DNA of 64,000 nucleotides from Actinomadura citrea. GTDB taxonomy: Bacteria; Actinomycetota; Actinomycetes; Streptosporangiales; Streptosporangiaceae. Position 1 is the first letter of the stretch. Every line of letters starts with the position of its first letter. The DNA lies in contig NZ_JACCBT010000001.1 in the NCBI RefSeq assembly GCF_013409045.1, forward strand, positions 2,604,001-2,668,000. Reading direction: 5' to 3'. Of the stretch, positions 42,162-51,159 are shown one piece after another. The translations under genes were made by a program, and so were the position numbers. The notes under the pieces were generated by a model. The model ran no database searches and was not told where the DNA came from. It was given only the letters and a program-made list of their open reading frames with translations.

Positions 42162-42179
42162 ACCTAGCGAACGCTTGGT
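42162..42179. promoter_or_regulatory. Imperfect palindrome upstream of the SDR
   Basis: ACCTAGCG (42162-42169) and CGCTTGGT (42172-42179) form an inverted repeat with one mismatch, 34-51 bases before the SDR start and after the TetR stop. It is a candidate operator for that TetR. Confidence 0.45.
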
Positions 42180-42197
42180 CAACAGAACAAGGCGGCC

Positions 42198-42767
42198 CTA
42201 CCCGGCGCGCAGCCCGCCGAACAGCAGCGTGAGCATCCGGTCGGCGTACGCGCCGGGGTCGGGGGTGCGCTCGGACGCCACGCCGATCGCGTTCGCGAGC
42301 CGCAGCAGGTCACCGGGGTCGATCTCGGCGCGGACCGCCCCGGCCCGCTGCGCCCGCTCCAGCAGCCGGCCGAGCGCGGCGCGGATGGCGTCGGCCGCGG
42401 CGCCGAGCCCGGTGGCCGCCCACTCCGGCCCCATCACCTCGATGATCACGGTGCAGGTGCCGCGCGGGCTCGACGCGCCCGCGAGGTAGGTGCGCAGCCA
42501 GCGGGCGAGCGCGGCCTCGGGGTCCGGTTCGGCCAGCAGCGCGTTGGCGTGCCCGAGCAGGCCGTCGATCCGCTCACGCAGGACGGCGTGCAGCAGCGCG
42601 TCCCGGGTGGGGAAGTGCCGGTAGAGCGTTCCCGATCCGACGCCCGCCCGTTTGGCGATCTCGTCGAGGGACGCGCCCGTGCCGTGCTCGGTGAAGGCGG
42701 TGCGAGCCGTCGTGACGAGTCGCTCGTAGTTGCGGCGGGCGTCGGCCCGCATCGGCCGGGTCTCCAT
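42198..42767 (-). CDS. TetR-family regulator upstream of the SDR
   Basis: The 189-residue protein has a helix-turn-helix (GASLDEIAKRAGVGSGTLYRHFPTR, about residues 30-55) and a C-terminal effector domain. ATG 42767 is selected; a GTG six bases earlier is possible. It is transcribed toward the SDR, 69 bases away, and may repress that gene through the palindrome at 42162. The ligand is unknown. Confidence 0.9.
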   Translation of the reverse strand: METRPMRADARRNYERLVTTARTAFTEHGTGASLDEIAKRAGVGSGTLYRHFPTRDALLHAVLRERIDGLLGHANALLAEPDPEAALARWLRTYLAGASSPRGTCTVIIEVMGPEWAATGLGAAADAIRAALGRLLERAQRAGAVRAEIDPGDLLRLANAIGVASERTPDPGAYADRMLTLLFGGLRAG

Positions 42768-42853
42768 GGGCACCGTCCAGCGGTCGCGGGTGGCCTGATG
42801 TGGCCCCCGGCCTGCTTCTTTGGACGAGCCTGCCATCTCCCAGGGCGAATGCG

Positions 42854-43549
42854 CTACCCGGAGCGCGCGGCGAGTGCGTCGCGCGACAGCCGGTCGGCCC
42901 TGCGCGTCGTCTCCGGCAGCCGGTACTCGGGCGTCAGGGCGAGCACGGTGCGGCACGCGGCGTCGAGGCCGGTGCGGTGGCCGACGGACACGAACACCGG
43001 CTTCACGCCGTCGCGGGTCCGCAGCACCCGCCCGACGGTCTCGTCGCCGTCCAGCAGCGGGCTCGCGTCGCCGCGCCGCGGGCCCGGCTGCTCGTACGTC
43101 CCGATGAACGCGGTCTTCCCGACGCCGACGGACGGCAGGCCGGTCAGCACGCCGAGGTGGCACGCGAGCCCGAAGCGGCGCGGGTGCGCGATCCCGAAGC
43201 CGTCGCAGACGAGCAGGTCGGGCGTGGTCTCCAGGGCGCGGAGCGCGTCGAGCAGCGTGGGCAGCTCCCGGAACGCGAACAGGCCCGGGACGTAGGGGAA
43301 CGCGGCCGTCCCCACGGCGACCGACTCCTCCACGACCTCCAGCGTCGCCGCGTCCAGCACGACCACGGCGGCGGCCAGCCGGTCACCCGCGCCGCCGCCG
43401 TCGCCCGCATAGGAGACGTCCAGGCCCGCGACGGTGCGCGGCGCTGCAGGGCCCGGGACGCCGAGTTCGAGCATCGGACGCAGCCGGTCCTGGATCGCCT
43501 CGGCCTCCTGCGGTGTGGACGGCCAGGGATGCAGTTCGTTCACGTCCAT
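42854..43549 (-). CDS. nfi: Endonuclease V (deaminated-DNA repair)
   Basis: The 231-residue protein matches endonuclease V: AGLDVSYAGDG (first metal Asp), YVPGLFAFRELP (wedge motif PYVPG), LLVCDGFGIAHPRRFGLACHLG (second Asp and His) and VGVGKTAFIGT (Lys). It nicks DNA one base 3' of deoxyinosine and starts repair of deaminated adenine. The length is normal and no key residue is missing. It is a single gene between TetR and the esterase gene. Confidence 0.95.
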   Translation of the reverse strand: MDVNELHPWPSTPQEAEAIQDRLRPMLELGVPGPAAPRTVAGLDVSYAGDGGGAGDRLAAAVVVLDAATLEVVEESVAVGTAAFPYVPGLFAFRELPTLLDALRALETTPDLLVCDGFGIAHPRRFGLACHLGVLTGLPSVGVGKTAFIGTYEQPGPRRGDASPLLDGDETVGRVLRTRDGVKPVFVSVGHRTGLDAACRTVLALTPEYRLPETTRRADRLSRDALAARSG

Positions 43550-43589
43550 GGGCAGGACGCTATCGCTCCCTCACGACGGTGCGGCGCCC

Positions 43590-44762
43590 CTACGCCAGCG
43601 ACGCGTACGCCGCCTGCGTCAGCCGGTAGGCGCGCAGGTCGCCGGACGCCTGGTCGCCCATCAGGTTCGGCAGGTAGGCGAGCGCGAGCCCGGCCTCGGG
43701 GTCGCCGAGCCCGACCGAGCCGCCCGCGCCGGTGTGGCCGAACGCCGACTCCCGTCCCGCCCTCGGCGTGAAGAAGGTCTGCGAGGGGCGCATGAATCCG
43801 AGGCCGAAGGAACTCCGGACGAGCAGCGTGCGGTCGGGGCCGCTGACGCGCGGGCGGACGGCCTCGCGCAGCGTGTCCGGCCGCAGGATCCGGCCGGCCG
43901 TGAGGTCGCGGTAGAAGCCGGCGAGCGCGGGCGCGGTGGTCGTCATTCCGGCGGCCGGCCATCCGGCGCGCAGCACGACCGGGTTGTTGTAGCCGCCCTT
44001 GCCGGGATGCGGGTTGTTCAGCGACCGGTTCATCATGCTCTGCGGGTCGAGGTAGGCCTCCGCGAGCCGGGTCAGGACGTCGCGCTCGGTGGTCCCGGGC
44101 GCGTCGGTCCCGCCGCCGGAACGCCGGCCCGCCGACAGCTTCGCGGCCCGCTCGATCACCTCGTCCGGGGCCCCGACCCACAGGTCCAGGTCGCGGGCGA
44201 AGGCGTCCTTCACGAACGCGCCGACGGTCCGTCCGCCGGAATGGCGGCGGACGATCTCACCGGCCAGCCAGCCGTAGGTCAGCGCGTGGTAGCCGTGGCC
44301 CTCGCCGGGCGTCCACTCGGGCTCCTGGGCGGCCAGTTCCGCCGCGCGGGCCGGGGCGTCCGCGGCCTCCTCCGCCGACACCGGACGCGCGAACGCGGGC
44401 AGGCCCACCTGGTGCGACAGCAGGTGGGCGGCCGTCGCGGCGTCCTTGCCCGCGGCGCCGAACTCGGGCCACCAGTCCGTGACCGGGCCGTCGAGGTCGT
44501 AGGCGCCGCGCTCGGCGAGCAGCAGCGCCGCCGCGGCCGTCACCGCCTTGGTGCAGGAGAACCCGAAGCAGGGCGTGTCGGGCTGCCACGCGCGCCCGGT
44601 GCGGCGGTCGGCGACGCCGCCCCACAGGTCGACGACCTTGCGGTCGCCCGCGTAGACGGCGACGGCGGCGCCCAGTTCGCGCCCCTCGGCGAAGTGCTCC
44701 TCGAACACCTCGCGGACGCGGGCGAACGCCGGATCGCAGTGGCCCTGCACCGTGCTGCTCAT
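43590..44762 (-). CDS. Beta-lactamase-fold serine hydrolase (EstB-like esterase)
   Basis: The 390-residue enzyme has the class C beta-lactamase/esterase set: SCTK with nucleophile Ser and Lys, the Tyr motif YHALTYGW, and FGHTGAGG in place of KTG. It lacks a signal peptide and so probably acts in the cytoplasm as an esterase. ATG 44762 has GAGAGG eight bases upstream. A KstR-like inverted repeat lies 28 bases upstream, hinting at lipid or steroid-linked regulation. Confidence 0.88.
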   Translation of the reverse strand: MSSTVQGHCDPAFARVREVFEEHFAEGRELGAAVAVYAGDRKVVDLWGGVADRRTGRAWQPDTPCFGFSCTKAVTAAAALLLAERGAYDLDGPVTDWWPEFGAAGKDAATAAHLLSHQVGLPAFARPVSAEEAADAPARAAELAAQEPEWTPGEGHGYHALTYGWLAGEIVRRHSGGRTVGAFVKDAFARDLDLWVGAPDEVIERAAKLSAGRRSGGGTDAPGTTERDVLTRLAEAYLDPQSMMNRSLNNPHPGKGGYNNPVVLRAGWPAAGMTTTAPALAGFYRDLTAGRILRPDTLREAVRPRVSGPDRTLLVRSSFGLGFMRPSQTFFTPRAGRESAFGHTGAGGSVGLGDPEAGLALAYLPNLMGDQASGDLRAYRLTQAAYASLA

Positions 44763-44789
44763 ACGCGGTCCTCTCAGGCGGGGGCTCCA

Positions 44790-44804
44790 TAGAATCACGT
44801 TCTA
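44790..44804. promoter_or_regulatory. Inverted repeat TAGAA-N5-TTCTA upstream of the esterase
   Basis: TAGAA and TTCTA are separated by five bases. KstR operators (TnnAACnnGTTnnA) have the same outer arms but one base less in the middle, so this is either a degenerate KstR-type site or a site for another TetR protein. Confidence 0.35.
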
Positions 44805-44831
44805 GGATGTGCCGCCGAGCCGGGGCCCGCC

Positions 44832-46529
44832 TCAGGAGCGGCCCAGGTGGTGGACGGGTTCGGTGATCGGGCCGGCGGCGCGCTGGGCGGGGCGCGTCCG
44901 CCCGAACTCCAGCGTGAGCAGCGCCGCCGCCAGCCACGCGATGTCGAACCAGGATCGGAAGACCACGCTGCGGGGCTTGTAGGACGGCCTGAACTTCTTG
45001 TCGAACAGGTACAGCGACTCCACCGCGATCCACGGGTCGAGCAGGTGCAGCGCCCGGTAGCCGGCCTTCTCCAGCAGGCCGCGCTCGTCGGCGTCGAGCA
45101 GCTCGCGGAAGGCGGCGAAGTTCAGCGAGACGAGCCCGTGCCCGTGATCGGCGGCGTACTCGACCATCTCGACGATGAGGCGCTCGTTGACGCCGTTGGG
45201 GCCGCCGGGGGTGCGGCGCATCGCGTCCAGGCTGACGCCCTCGCCCGCGGTGACGTAGCGCTGGAACGCGATGGGCTCCTTGTCCTCGCCGTACGCGACG
45301 GCGACGATCGCCCCCGGGTGGTAGCCGGTGAGCAACTCGTCCAGGTTCATGGAGAAGCCGCGCTCGGCCGCCCCGCCGAGGGAGCTGGACGCGACGCCCA
45401 GCAGCTTCTCGCGCAGGGCGGGCGTGAGCTCCCGTTCCGGGAGGATCTCGGACGAGACGCCGAAGTTCTCGGTGCGCTTGACGGCCTGCCGGACGTTGCG
45501 CATCTTCCGCCCGGACAGCGTGAACTCGGCGGGACGGATGACGACCTCGTCGCCGAAGCCGATCGAGCGGCACCGCCCCCAGGCGGGGAGCAGGGTGTCG
45601 CTCGCGCCGAGGACGGCCGGGCGCCAGCCCGTCGTCCTGCACATCGCGAGGAACGCCCGCACGGCGTCGGCGTGCGAGGCGGGGTCCCCGACCGGGTCGC
45701 CGCCCGCCACCGCCATGCCGAACAGGACCCGGTAGCCGATCGCGGCGCGGCCGTCCGCGCTGAACACGTACGCCTTGTCGCGGCGCAGCGCGAACGGGGC
45801 GAGGGTGTCGGAGCCGGGGTGCAGGACGAGGCCCGCGACGCGGCCGCGCTCCGCCTCGTCGCCGGGCGGGGGCGCCGGGTCGGGCGCGAGGAGGGTGACC
45901 ACCAGGACGAGCAGCCCCGCGGCCCCGGCGAGGCCGAGCACGCCCGGCAGCCAGGACGCCCCGTCCATGGGCGCGCCGGTGGCGCCGAGGCCGCTGGCGA
46001 CGTCGCCGACCGACCGGACCGACACCCCGCCGAAGATCAGCGAGAAGAGGGTCGCGGCGGCGAGCAGCAGCGCCCCGGTCTTCACGGCCGCGCGGACGCG
46101 CTCGGGATGCGGGCGCACGGAGAACCGGCCGCGCTCCAGCCACAGCCCGCCGAGGGCGGCGGCGAGCAGCGGGAGCCGCCACAGCGGGTCGTCGCCGGAC
46201 ACCACGGCGAGCAGCCCGAGGAGCGCGAGCGCGACGAGCCCGTACCAGGCGGCGCGGCGGCGCAGCAGCACGCCCCGGGCGACGAGCGCGAGCACGAGGG
46301 CGAGCACCACGGCGTGCTCCGGCCTCAGGGGGCTGCCGGTGACGAGCCGGGACAGCCGGCCGAGCCAGTGCGGGGAGCCCGCGAACGCGGGCACCGCGAT
46401 CAGCGTGGCGACCAGGGCGGCGGTCACCGCCAGCGGCCAGACGGGCCGCGCATGGGGCGCCGCACCCGGCCCGCCTCCGGCCGGAGGGCGGGAAAGGCCG
46501 CCCCTCCGCAAAGACTCGTCCGATAGCAC
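44832..46529 (-). CDS. MprF-like lysylphosphatidylglycerol synthase C-domain protein (DUF2156)
   Basis: The 565-residue protein has six or so membrane helices in the first 215 residues, then a cytosolic DUF2156/GNAT-like aminoacyltransferase domain (RDKAYVFSADGRAAIGYRV; VIRPAEFTLSGRKMRNVRQAV; LSLNFAAFRELL; YLFDKKFRPSYKPR). Such enzymes move an amino acid from aminoacyl-tRNA to phosphatidylglycerol, changing surface charge and resistance to cationic peptides. The full MprF flippase is absent. GTG 46529 has GGAGG eight bases upstream. The amino acid used is unknown. Confidence 0.88.
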   Translation of the reverse strand: MLSDESLRRGGLSRPPAGGGPGAAPHARPVWPLAVTAALVATLIAVPAFAGSPHWLGRLSRLVTGSPLRPEHAVVLALVLALVARGVLLRRRAAWYGLVALALLGLLAVVSGDDPLWRLPLLAAALGGLWLERGRFSVRPHPERVRAAVKTGALLLAAATLFSLIFGGVSVRSVGDVASGLGATGAPMDGASWLPGVLGLAGAAGLLVLVVTLLAPDPAPPPGDEAERGRVAGLVLHPGSDTLAPFALRRDKAYVFSADGRAAIGYRVLFGMAVAGGDPVGDPASHADAVRAFLAMCRTTGWRPAVLGASDTLLPAWGRCRSIGFGDEVVIRPAEFTLSGRKMRNVRQAVKRTENFGVSSEILPERELTPALREKLLGVASSSLGGAAERGFSMNLDELLTGYHPGAIVAVAYGEDKEPIAFQRYVTAGEGVSLDAMRRTPGGPNGVNERLIVEMVEYAADHGHGLVSLNFAAFRELLDADERGLLEKAGYRALHLLDPWIAVESLYLFDKKFRPSYKPRSVVFRSWFDIAWLAAALLTLEFGRTRPAQRAAGPITEPVHHLGRS

Positions 46530-46694
46530 GAAGCACACCTCCGCTGAGCCCCCAACCAAGATCTTCCGGAACTCATTCCCGGAATCGGTCGTTGTTATGG
46601 GGCCTTGACCCAGCGTACGGCCGGACCCGCAGCCCGTGCGCTCCTCTCCGGGCATACCCGGCCGGGCGGGCGGGACACCGCTAGCCTCGTAGTG

Positions 46695-47150
46695 ATGAAG
46701 AGGCTCCTGCTCGTCCACCACACGCCGTCGCCGTCCGTCCAGGCGATGGTCGAGGCGGTGCGCGCCGGCGCGTCGACCGACGAGATCCAGGGCGTGGAGG
46801 TCGTGGTCCGCGCGGCGCTGGCCGCCACGGCCGTGGACGTCCTGGAGGCGGACGGCTACCTCCTGGGCTCGCCGGTCAACCTCGGCTACCTGTCCGGTGC
46901 GCTGAAGCACTTCTTCGACCAGATCTACTACCCCTGCCTGGAGGAGACGGTCCGCCGCCCGTTCGGCGCCTTCCTGCACGGCAACAACGACGCCACCGGC
47001 GCTGTGCGTGCCCTGGACGCCATCACCACCGGGCTGAAGTGGAAGGCCGTCCAGCCGCCCGTGGTGGTGACGGGCGAGCCCGGCAAGGCCGACCTGGAGG
47101 CGTGCTGGGAACTCGGCGCGATCACGGCGGCGGAGCTCGGAGACGTCTGA
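46695..47150 (+). CDS. Flavodoxin / NADPH-dependent FMN reductase-like protein
   Basis: The 151-residue protein has a flavodoxin-like fold: a phosphate-binding loop HHTPSPSVQAM near residue 9, DGYLLGSPVNLGYLSGALKHFFDQI in the middle, and the FMN-site segment GAFLHGNNDATGA. It probably carries electrons or reduces quinones via FMN. It is divergent from the MprF-like gene. ATG 46695 (or the GTG just before) has no strong ribosome site. Confidence 0.85.
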   Translation: MKRLLLVHHTPSPSVQAMVEAVRAGASTDEIQGVEVVVRAALAATAVDVLEADGYLLGSPVNLGYLSGALKHFFDQIYYPCLEETVRRPFGAFLHGNNDATGAVRALDAITTGLKWKAVQPPVVVTGEPGKADLEACWELGAITAAELGDV

Positions 47151-47179
47151 GACGGGTGGGCCGCCTGTAGCGTGCCGCC

Positions 47180-47479
47180 ATGAGTGGTTTCCGGCACATA
47201 GCGCTGTTCAGATGGACCGAAGGCACGACGACGAGCCAGCAGGACGAGGTCGCGGCGCAGCTCGGCGAGCTGCCCGGCGCGATCCCGGAGATCCGGGAGT
47301 ACGGCGTGGGGGTGAACGCCGGCGTGAACCCCGGCGCGTACGACTTCGCGGTGGTCGCGGACTTCGCCGACCTGGACGCCTACCTCGTCTACCGCGACCA
47401 TCCGGTCCACCGCGCGGCGGTCGACGGGTACATCACGCCGATCACGGCGGAGCGCGCGTCCATCCAGTACGAGTTGTAG
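47180..47479 (+). CDS. Dabb-family (stress-responsive A/B barrel) protein
   Basis: The 99-residue protein matches the Dabb dimeric alpha/beta barrel: FRHIALFRWTEGTT at the N-terminus, YDFAVVADFADLDAYLVYRDHPVH in the middle. Members include stress proteins and polyketide cyclases; the role here is unknown. It lies 29 bases after the flavodoxin gene and is probably co-transcribed. Confidence 0.87.
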   Translation: MSGFRHIALFRWTEGTTTSQQDEVAAQLGELPGAIPEIREYGVGVNAGVNPGAYDFAVVADFADLDAYLVYRDHPVHRAAVDGYITPITAERASIQYEL

Positions 47480-47532
47480 CGGAACCGGCCTGAGAGGGGC
47501 GGCGCCGAGGCGCCGCTCCGAGGTCGAAACCG

Positions 47533-47546
47533 AGCAAGCGCTTGTG
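47533..47546. promoter_or_regulatory. KstR2-box-like palindrome
   Basis: AGCAAGCGCTTGTG matches AnCAAGnnCTTGnT except for the final base. It lies in the gap after the Dabb gene and is not close to an obvious promoter of a plus-strand gene. The remaining gap (47480-47729) contains nothing else that I can support. Confidence 0.35.
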
Positions 47547-47729
47547 CCCGAAGACTTTTCGGGTTAGTTTCCTCAGAGACGCCCGCTGGGAACGGATCGC
47601 GCCCCGTTCCCGGCGGGCGGCGAAGCAGGACGCGTCGTTCGCGAGATGTCGGTCGTTCCCCGCCCGCAGGCGTTCATCCCTGCGGGCGTCGCGGAATCCA
47701 GGCGATGCCATGCGGCGGGCGGGACGGGC

Positions 47730-47960
47730 TCACCCCCGCGACCGGATGCTCATGATCTCCTCGCGGAGCTGCTGCGAGGACGGCGCCTCCAGCAGCCGCG
47801 GGCCATCGCGCAGCGGCACCATGGCCCACCAGGACCCCGTCGCCTCGCCGTACCAGACCCGCACGCCCGGGAACTGCTGCTGGAGGGCGCGCGCGGTCGC
47901 GGCGCGCAGGGCCGCGGGCACCGGCTCGTCGCGGCCTGCGGCCCCCTGTCGAGCCGTCAT
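47730..47960 (-). CDS. Small conserved-looking hypothetical protein
   Basis: The 76-residue product (ATARALQQQFPGVRVWYGEATGSWWAMVPLRDG) resembles small actinobacterial proteins of unknown function with a Trp pair. ATG 47960 follows GGGGGAGG. It stands alone; the 277 bases up to the MMPL gene on the other strand contain only promoter sequence as far as I can tell. Confidence 0.7.
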   Translation of the reverse strand: MTARQGAAGRDEPVPAALRAATARALQQQFPGVRVWYGEATGSWWAMVPLRDGPRLLEAPSSQQLREEIMSIRSRG

Positions 47961-48237
47961 GCCGCCCTCCCCCGGTAGATCTCTCCCGTAACAGCGTCCC
48001 CACGGACCAAGGCGTCACTCCTACTCCGCAAATCGTGACTAAGCACACTATGGGCCTTCCTGCCCTCGGACCGTGGGATACCGCGCCGGATGTACTCCGG
48101 CGGATGTAGCCGGCTTCCCTAGGTGACACCGTCCGCCGGATGCCCGCGGGCTCAACCGGAGAGGACGCTGAGCGCGCAATCACATCCCCTAGGTGCGGCG
48201 CGTCCGCGGGAAGCGCGCGCCCGCGGAGGCGGTACCC

Positions 48238-50379
48238 ATGAGACTCGCAAGGCTGGCCCGGTTCTGCTACCGGAGGCGGCGCCTGACACTGGCGGGCTGG
48301 ATCGTCGGCACGATCGCCGTCATGACGCTCGGCTTCGGCTTCGCCGCCGAGCCCCTGAACGACTTCTCCGGCGGCGGCTCCGGCTCGGCGAAGGCGTCGG
48401 ACCTGCTGGAGGAGCACTTCCCGCAGCGCAGCGGCGACTCCATCACGCTGGCGGTGCGCGCCGACGGCGACGTCCGGGACCCGCGCGTGAAGGCGCGCGT
48501 CGAGCGGGCGATCGACAGGCTCGCCGAGACGCCGCACGTCACCTCCGTGTCGTCGCCGTACGAGACGCCCGGCCAGATCTCAGGGGACGGCAGGACCGCG
48601 TTCGCGACAGGCGGCCTCGACGTCTCGTCCGACGACATGCCGAGGACGGAGGTGACCGCGCTCCTGGACGACGTGCGCGCCGACTCCGGGCCCGTCCGGA
48701 TACAACTCGGGGGCTCGGCGGTGGACGCCGCCGAGACGCCCGGCGGCGGCCCGTCCGAGGGCATCGGCCTGCTCGCCGCCATCGTCATCCTGCTGGTCGC
48801 GTTCGGGTCGGTGCTGGCGATGGGGCTGCCCATCGTGACCGCGCTGTTCGGCATCGGCACCGGGCTCGCGCTGATCATGCTGCTCGGGCACCTGCTGCCC
48901 GCGCCCTCCTTCAGCCCGATCATCGCGGCGCTCATCGGGCTCGGCGTCGGCATCGACTACGCGCTGTTCATCGTCACCCGCCACCGGGAGGAGATGCACG
49001 CGGGCGCCGGCCCGGAGGAGGCGGCGGTCACCGCCGTCACCACCGCCGGACGGGCCGTGCTGTTCGCCGGTACCACCGTCGTGATAGCGCTCATGGGCCT
49101 GTTCATCATGCAGCAGAGGCTGCTGAACGGCGTGGCGGTGGCGGCCGGCGTCGCCGTGCTGATGACGATGCTGGCCGCCGTGACGCTGCTGCCCGCGCTG
49201 CTCGGCTTCGCCGGGCACGCCATCGACCGGCTCCGCGTCCCCGGCCTCGGCCGGGCCCGCCGCCCGCTCGCCGAGCGCTGGGCGCGGGTCGTGCAGGCGC
49301 ACCCGGTCGTCGCCGGGCTGTGCGCGGCCGCCGTCCTGCTGGTCCTCGCCGTCCCCGCGCTGTCGATGCGGCTGAGCCTGCCGGACTCCAGCACCCAGCC
49401 GCACGACCACAGCGGCTACCAGGCCAGCCGGATCATGGCGGAGGGCTTCGGGCCCGGGACCGCCGCGCCGTTGATCATCGTCACCGAGGGCGGCGGCCTC
49501 GCGGAGGCGGGTCGGATCGCCGACGCGGTCCGCGCGACGCCGGGCGTCGCCGCCGTCCAGCCCCCGCGAGCCAGCCGGGACGGGGAGGCCGCCATCGTCA
49601 TGGCGTTCCCGAAGACAGGCCCCCAGGACGAGCGGACGCCCGACCTCGTCCACACGCTGCGCGACGACGTCATCCCCGGCGCCGTCGCGGGGACGGGTGC
49701 CCGCGCCCACGTCGGCGGCCCGAACGCAGCCTCGATCGACTTCGCCGAGAGCGTCTCCACCCGGCTGCCGCTGCTGATCGCCGTGGTCGTCGGCCTGTCG
49801 CTGCTGCTGCTCGTCGGGCTCGTCCGGTCGGTCACGGTGGCGGTGCAGGCCGCCCTGATGAACCTGCTGTCCATCGCGGCGGCGTACGGGGTGCTGACGG
49901 CCGTCGTGCAGTGGGGGTGGGCGGGACGCGCGCTCGGCTTCCCGGCGGACATGCCCGTCACCACGTGGGTGCCGCTGATGATGTTCCCGATCCTGTTCGG
50001 GCTGTCCATGGACTACGAGGTGTTCCTCGTGTCCCGCATCCGGGAGACCTACGAGGAGGGCGTGGCCACCCGCGAGGCCGTCGCGCTCGGCCTGTCGCGC
50101 ACCGCCCGCGTGATCAGCGCGGCGGCCGCCATCATGGTGATGGTGTTCCTGTCGGTGCTGCTCGGCGCGGACGTCGCCGTCAAGCAGATGGGACTCGGCC
50201 TCGGCGTCGCGATCCTGATCGACGCGACCGTCGTGCGGCTGGTGCTCGTCCCGGCGCTGATGGAGCTGTTCGGCGAGGCGAACTGGTGGCTCCCGGGGCC
50301 GCTGCGGCGGATCCTGCCCTCCCGCCCCGTGCGCGAGGCCGGGCCGGACCGGGCGAGCCTGCGGGCTAGTGCAGGTTGA
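48238..50379 (+). CDS. MMPL-family RND-type membrane transporter
   Basis: The 713-residue transporter has the duplicated MMPL plan: helix 1 near residue 20, an external loop, helices around 180-330, a second external loop and helices from about 510. GVGIDYALFIVTRHREE and SMDYEVFLVSRIRE are the proton-relay motifs, one in each half. In actinomycetes such proteins export lipids or amphipathic compounds. ATG 48238 has GGAGGCGG upstream. Its 3' end overlaps the convergent KstR2-like gene by 14 bases. Confidence 0.93.
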   Translation: MRLARLARFCYRRRRLTLAGWIVGTIAVMTLGFGFAAEPLNDFSGGGSGSAKASDLLEEHFPQRSGDSITLAVRADGDVRDPRVKARVERAIDRLAETPHVTSVSSPYETPGQISGDGRTAFATGGLDVSSDDMPRTEVTALLDDVRADSGPVRIQLGGSAVDAAETPGGGPSEGIGLLAAIVILLVAFGSVLAMGLPIVTALFGIGTGLALIMLLGHLLPAPSFSPIIAALIGLGVGIDYALFIVTRHREEMHAGAGPEEAAVTAVTTAGRAVLFAGTTVVIALMGLFIMQQRLLNGVAVAAGVAVLMTMLAAVTLLPALLGFAGHAIDRLRVPGLGRARRPLAERWARVVQAHPVVAGLCAAAVLLVLAVPALSMRLSLPDSSTQPHDHSGYQASRIMAEGFGPGTAAPLIIVTEGGGLAEAGRIADAVRATPGVAAVQPPRASRDGEAAIVMAFPKTGPQDERTPDLVHTLRDDVIPGAVAGTGARAHVGGPNAASIDFAESVSTRLPLLIAVVVGLSLLLLVGLVRSVTVAVQAALMNLLSIAAAYGVLTAVVQWGWAGRALGFPADMPVTTWVPLMMFPILFGLSMDYEVFLVSRIRETYEEGVATREAVALGLSRTARVISAAAAIMVMVFLSVLLGADVAVKQMGLGLGVAILIDATVVRLVLVPALMELFGEANWWLPGPLRRILPSRPVREAGPDRASLRASAG

Positions 50380-51034
50380 TGCCGTCGAACATCACCTTGA
50401 GGTAGTGCTCGGCGAGCCCCTGGGCGTTCAGCCGGCCCCCGGGCCGGAACCAGCGGACGGCCACCCAGACGGTGTCGCGGATCATCCGGTAGGTCAGCTT
50501 CGGGTCGAGGTCGGGACGGAACAGCCCTTCCGCCTGGCCCGCCTGGAGCGTGGTCACCCACATCTTCTCGACCTCGTCCTCGGACTTGGTCAGGTAGGCG
50601 AACCGGTCCATGCCCCGCAGGTAGTTCCAGTCGTTCTGCATGACCGTGATCGCGGCGCGGTGCGGCTCCAGGGTGCCGAACGCGACCCGGACGAGCCCGG
50701 CGATCGTGTCCTGCGGGTTCTTGTTCTCGTCGATCACCGCCTGGTAGGCGGCCATGATCTCGGTGAAGAACCCCGACAGGATCTCGTCGACGATCGACTC
50801 CTTGGAGTCGAAGTGGTGGTAGAGGCTGCCGGACAGGATGCCCGCCTCGTCGGCGATGTTGCGGACGGTGGTGGCCTGGAAACCCTTCTCGGCGAAGAGT
50901 TCGGCCGCGAGCCTGACCAGGTGGGCGCGCCGTTCGGACGCCAGCGCGGGGGCTCCGCGGCCGCGGCGGCGGGGCGCGTCCTCGCCGGCGCCGCGGGTTC
51001 TCGATCGTCCGGACTTGGCGCTCGTGGTCGTCAC
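50366..51034 (-). CDS. kstR2: KstR2-like TetR regulator
   Basis: The 222-residue repressor closely resembles KstR2 of mycobacteria: ATTVRNIADEAGILSGSLYHHFDSKE in the DNA-binding domain and EGLFRPDLDPKLTYRMIRDTVWVAVRWFRPGG near the C-terminus. KstR2 controls breakdown of cholesterol C/D rings and responds to a HIP-CoA-type ligand. A site fitting the KstR2 consensus lies at 51101-51114, 67 bases upstream, indicating autoregulation. The long basic N-terminus (residues 1-35) is extra. No other C/D-ring genes are in the window, so the orthology is likely but not certain. Confidence 0.78.
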   Translation of the reverse strand: MTTTSAKSGRSRTRGAGEDAPRRRGRGAPALASERRAHLVRLAAELFAEKGFQATTVRNIADEAGILSGSLYHHFDSKESIVDEILSGFFTEIMAAYQAVIDENKNPQDTIAGLVRVAFGTLEPHRAAITVMQNDWNYLRGMDRFAYLTKSEDEVEKMWVTTLQAGQAEGLFRPDLDPKLTYRMIRDTVWVAVRWFRPGGRLNAQGLAEHYLKVMFDGINLH

Positions 51035-51100
51035 CCTCTCATTATGCCGTGTCGCCCAACCGCTTGCTCGATTCGGCGGCCGGACAAGCGTACGACGTGC

Positions 51101-51114
51101 AACAAGCGCTTGCT
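51101..51114. promoter_or_regulatory. KstR2 consensus operator
   Basis: AACAAGCGCTTGCT fits AnCAAGnnCTTGnT at every fixed position. It lies between the divergent KstR2-like gene (start 51034) and the HAD gene (start 51160), so it may control both. Confidence 0.7.
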
Positions 51115-51159
51115 ACAGCGGTTTCCCGGGTCGCCGGCCGCGCCGATTAGGCTCGGGGC

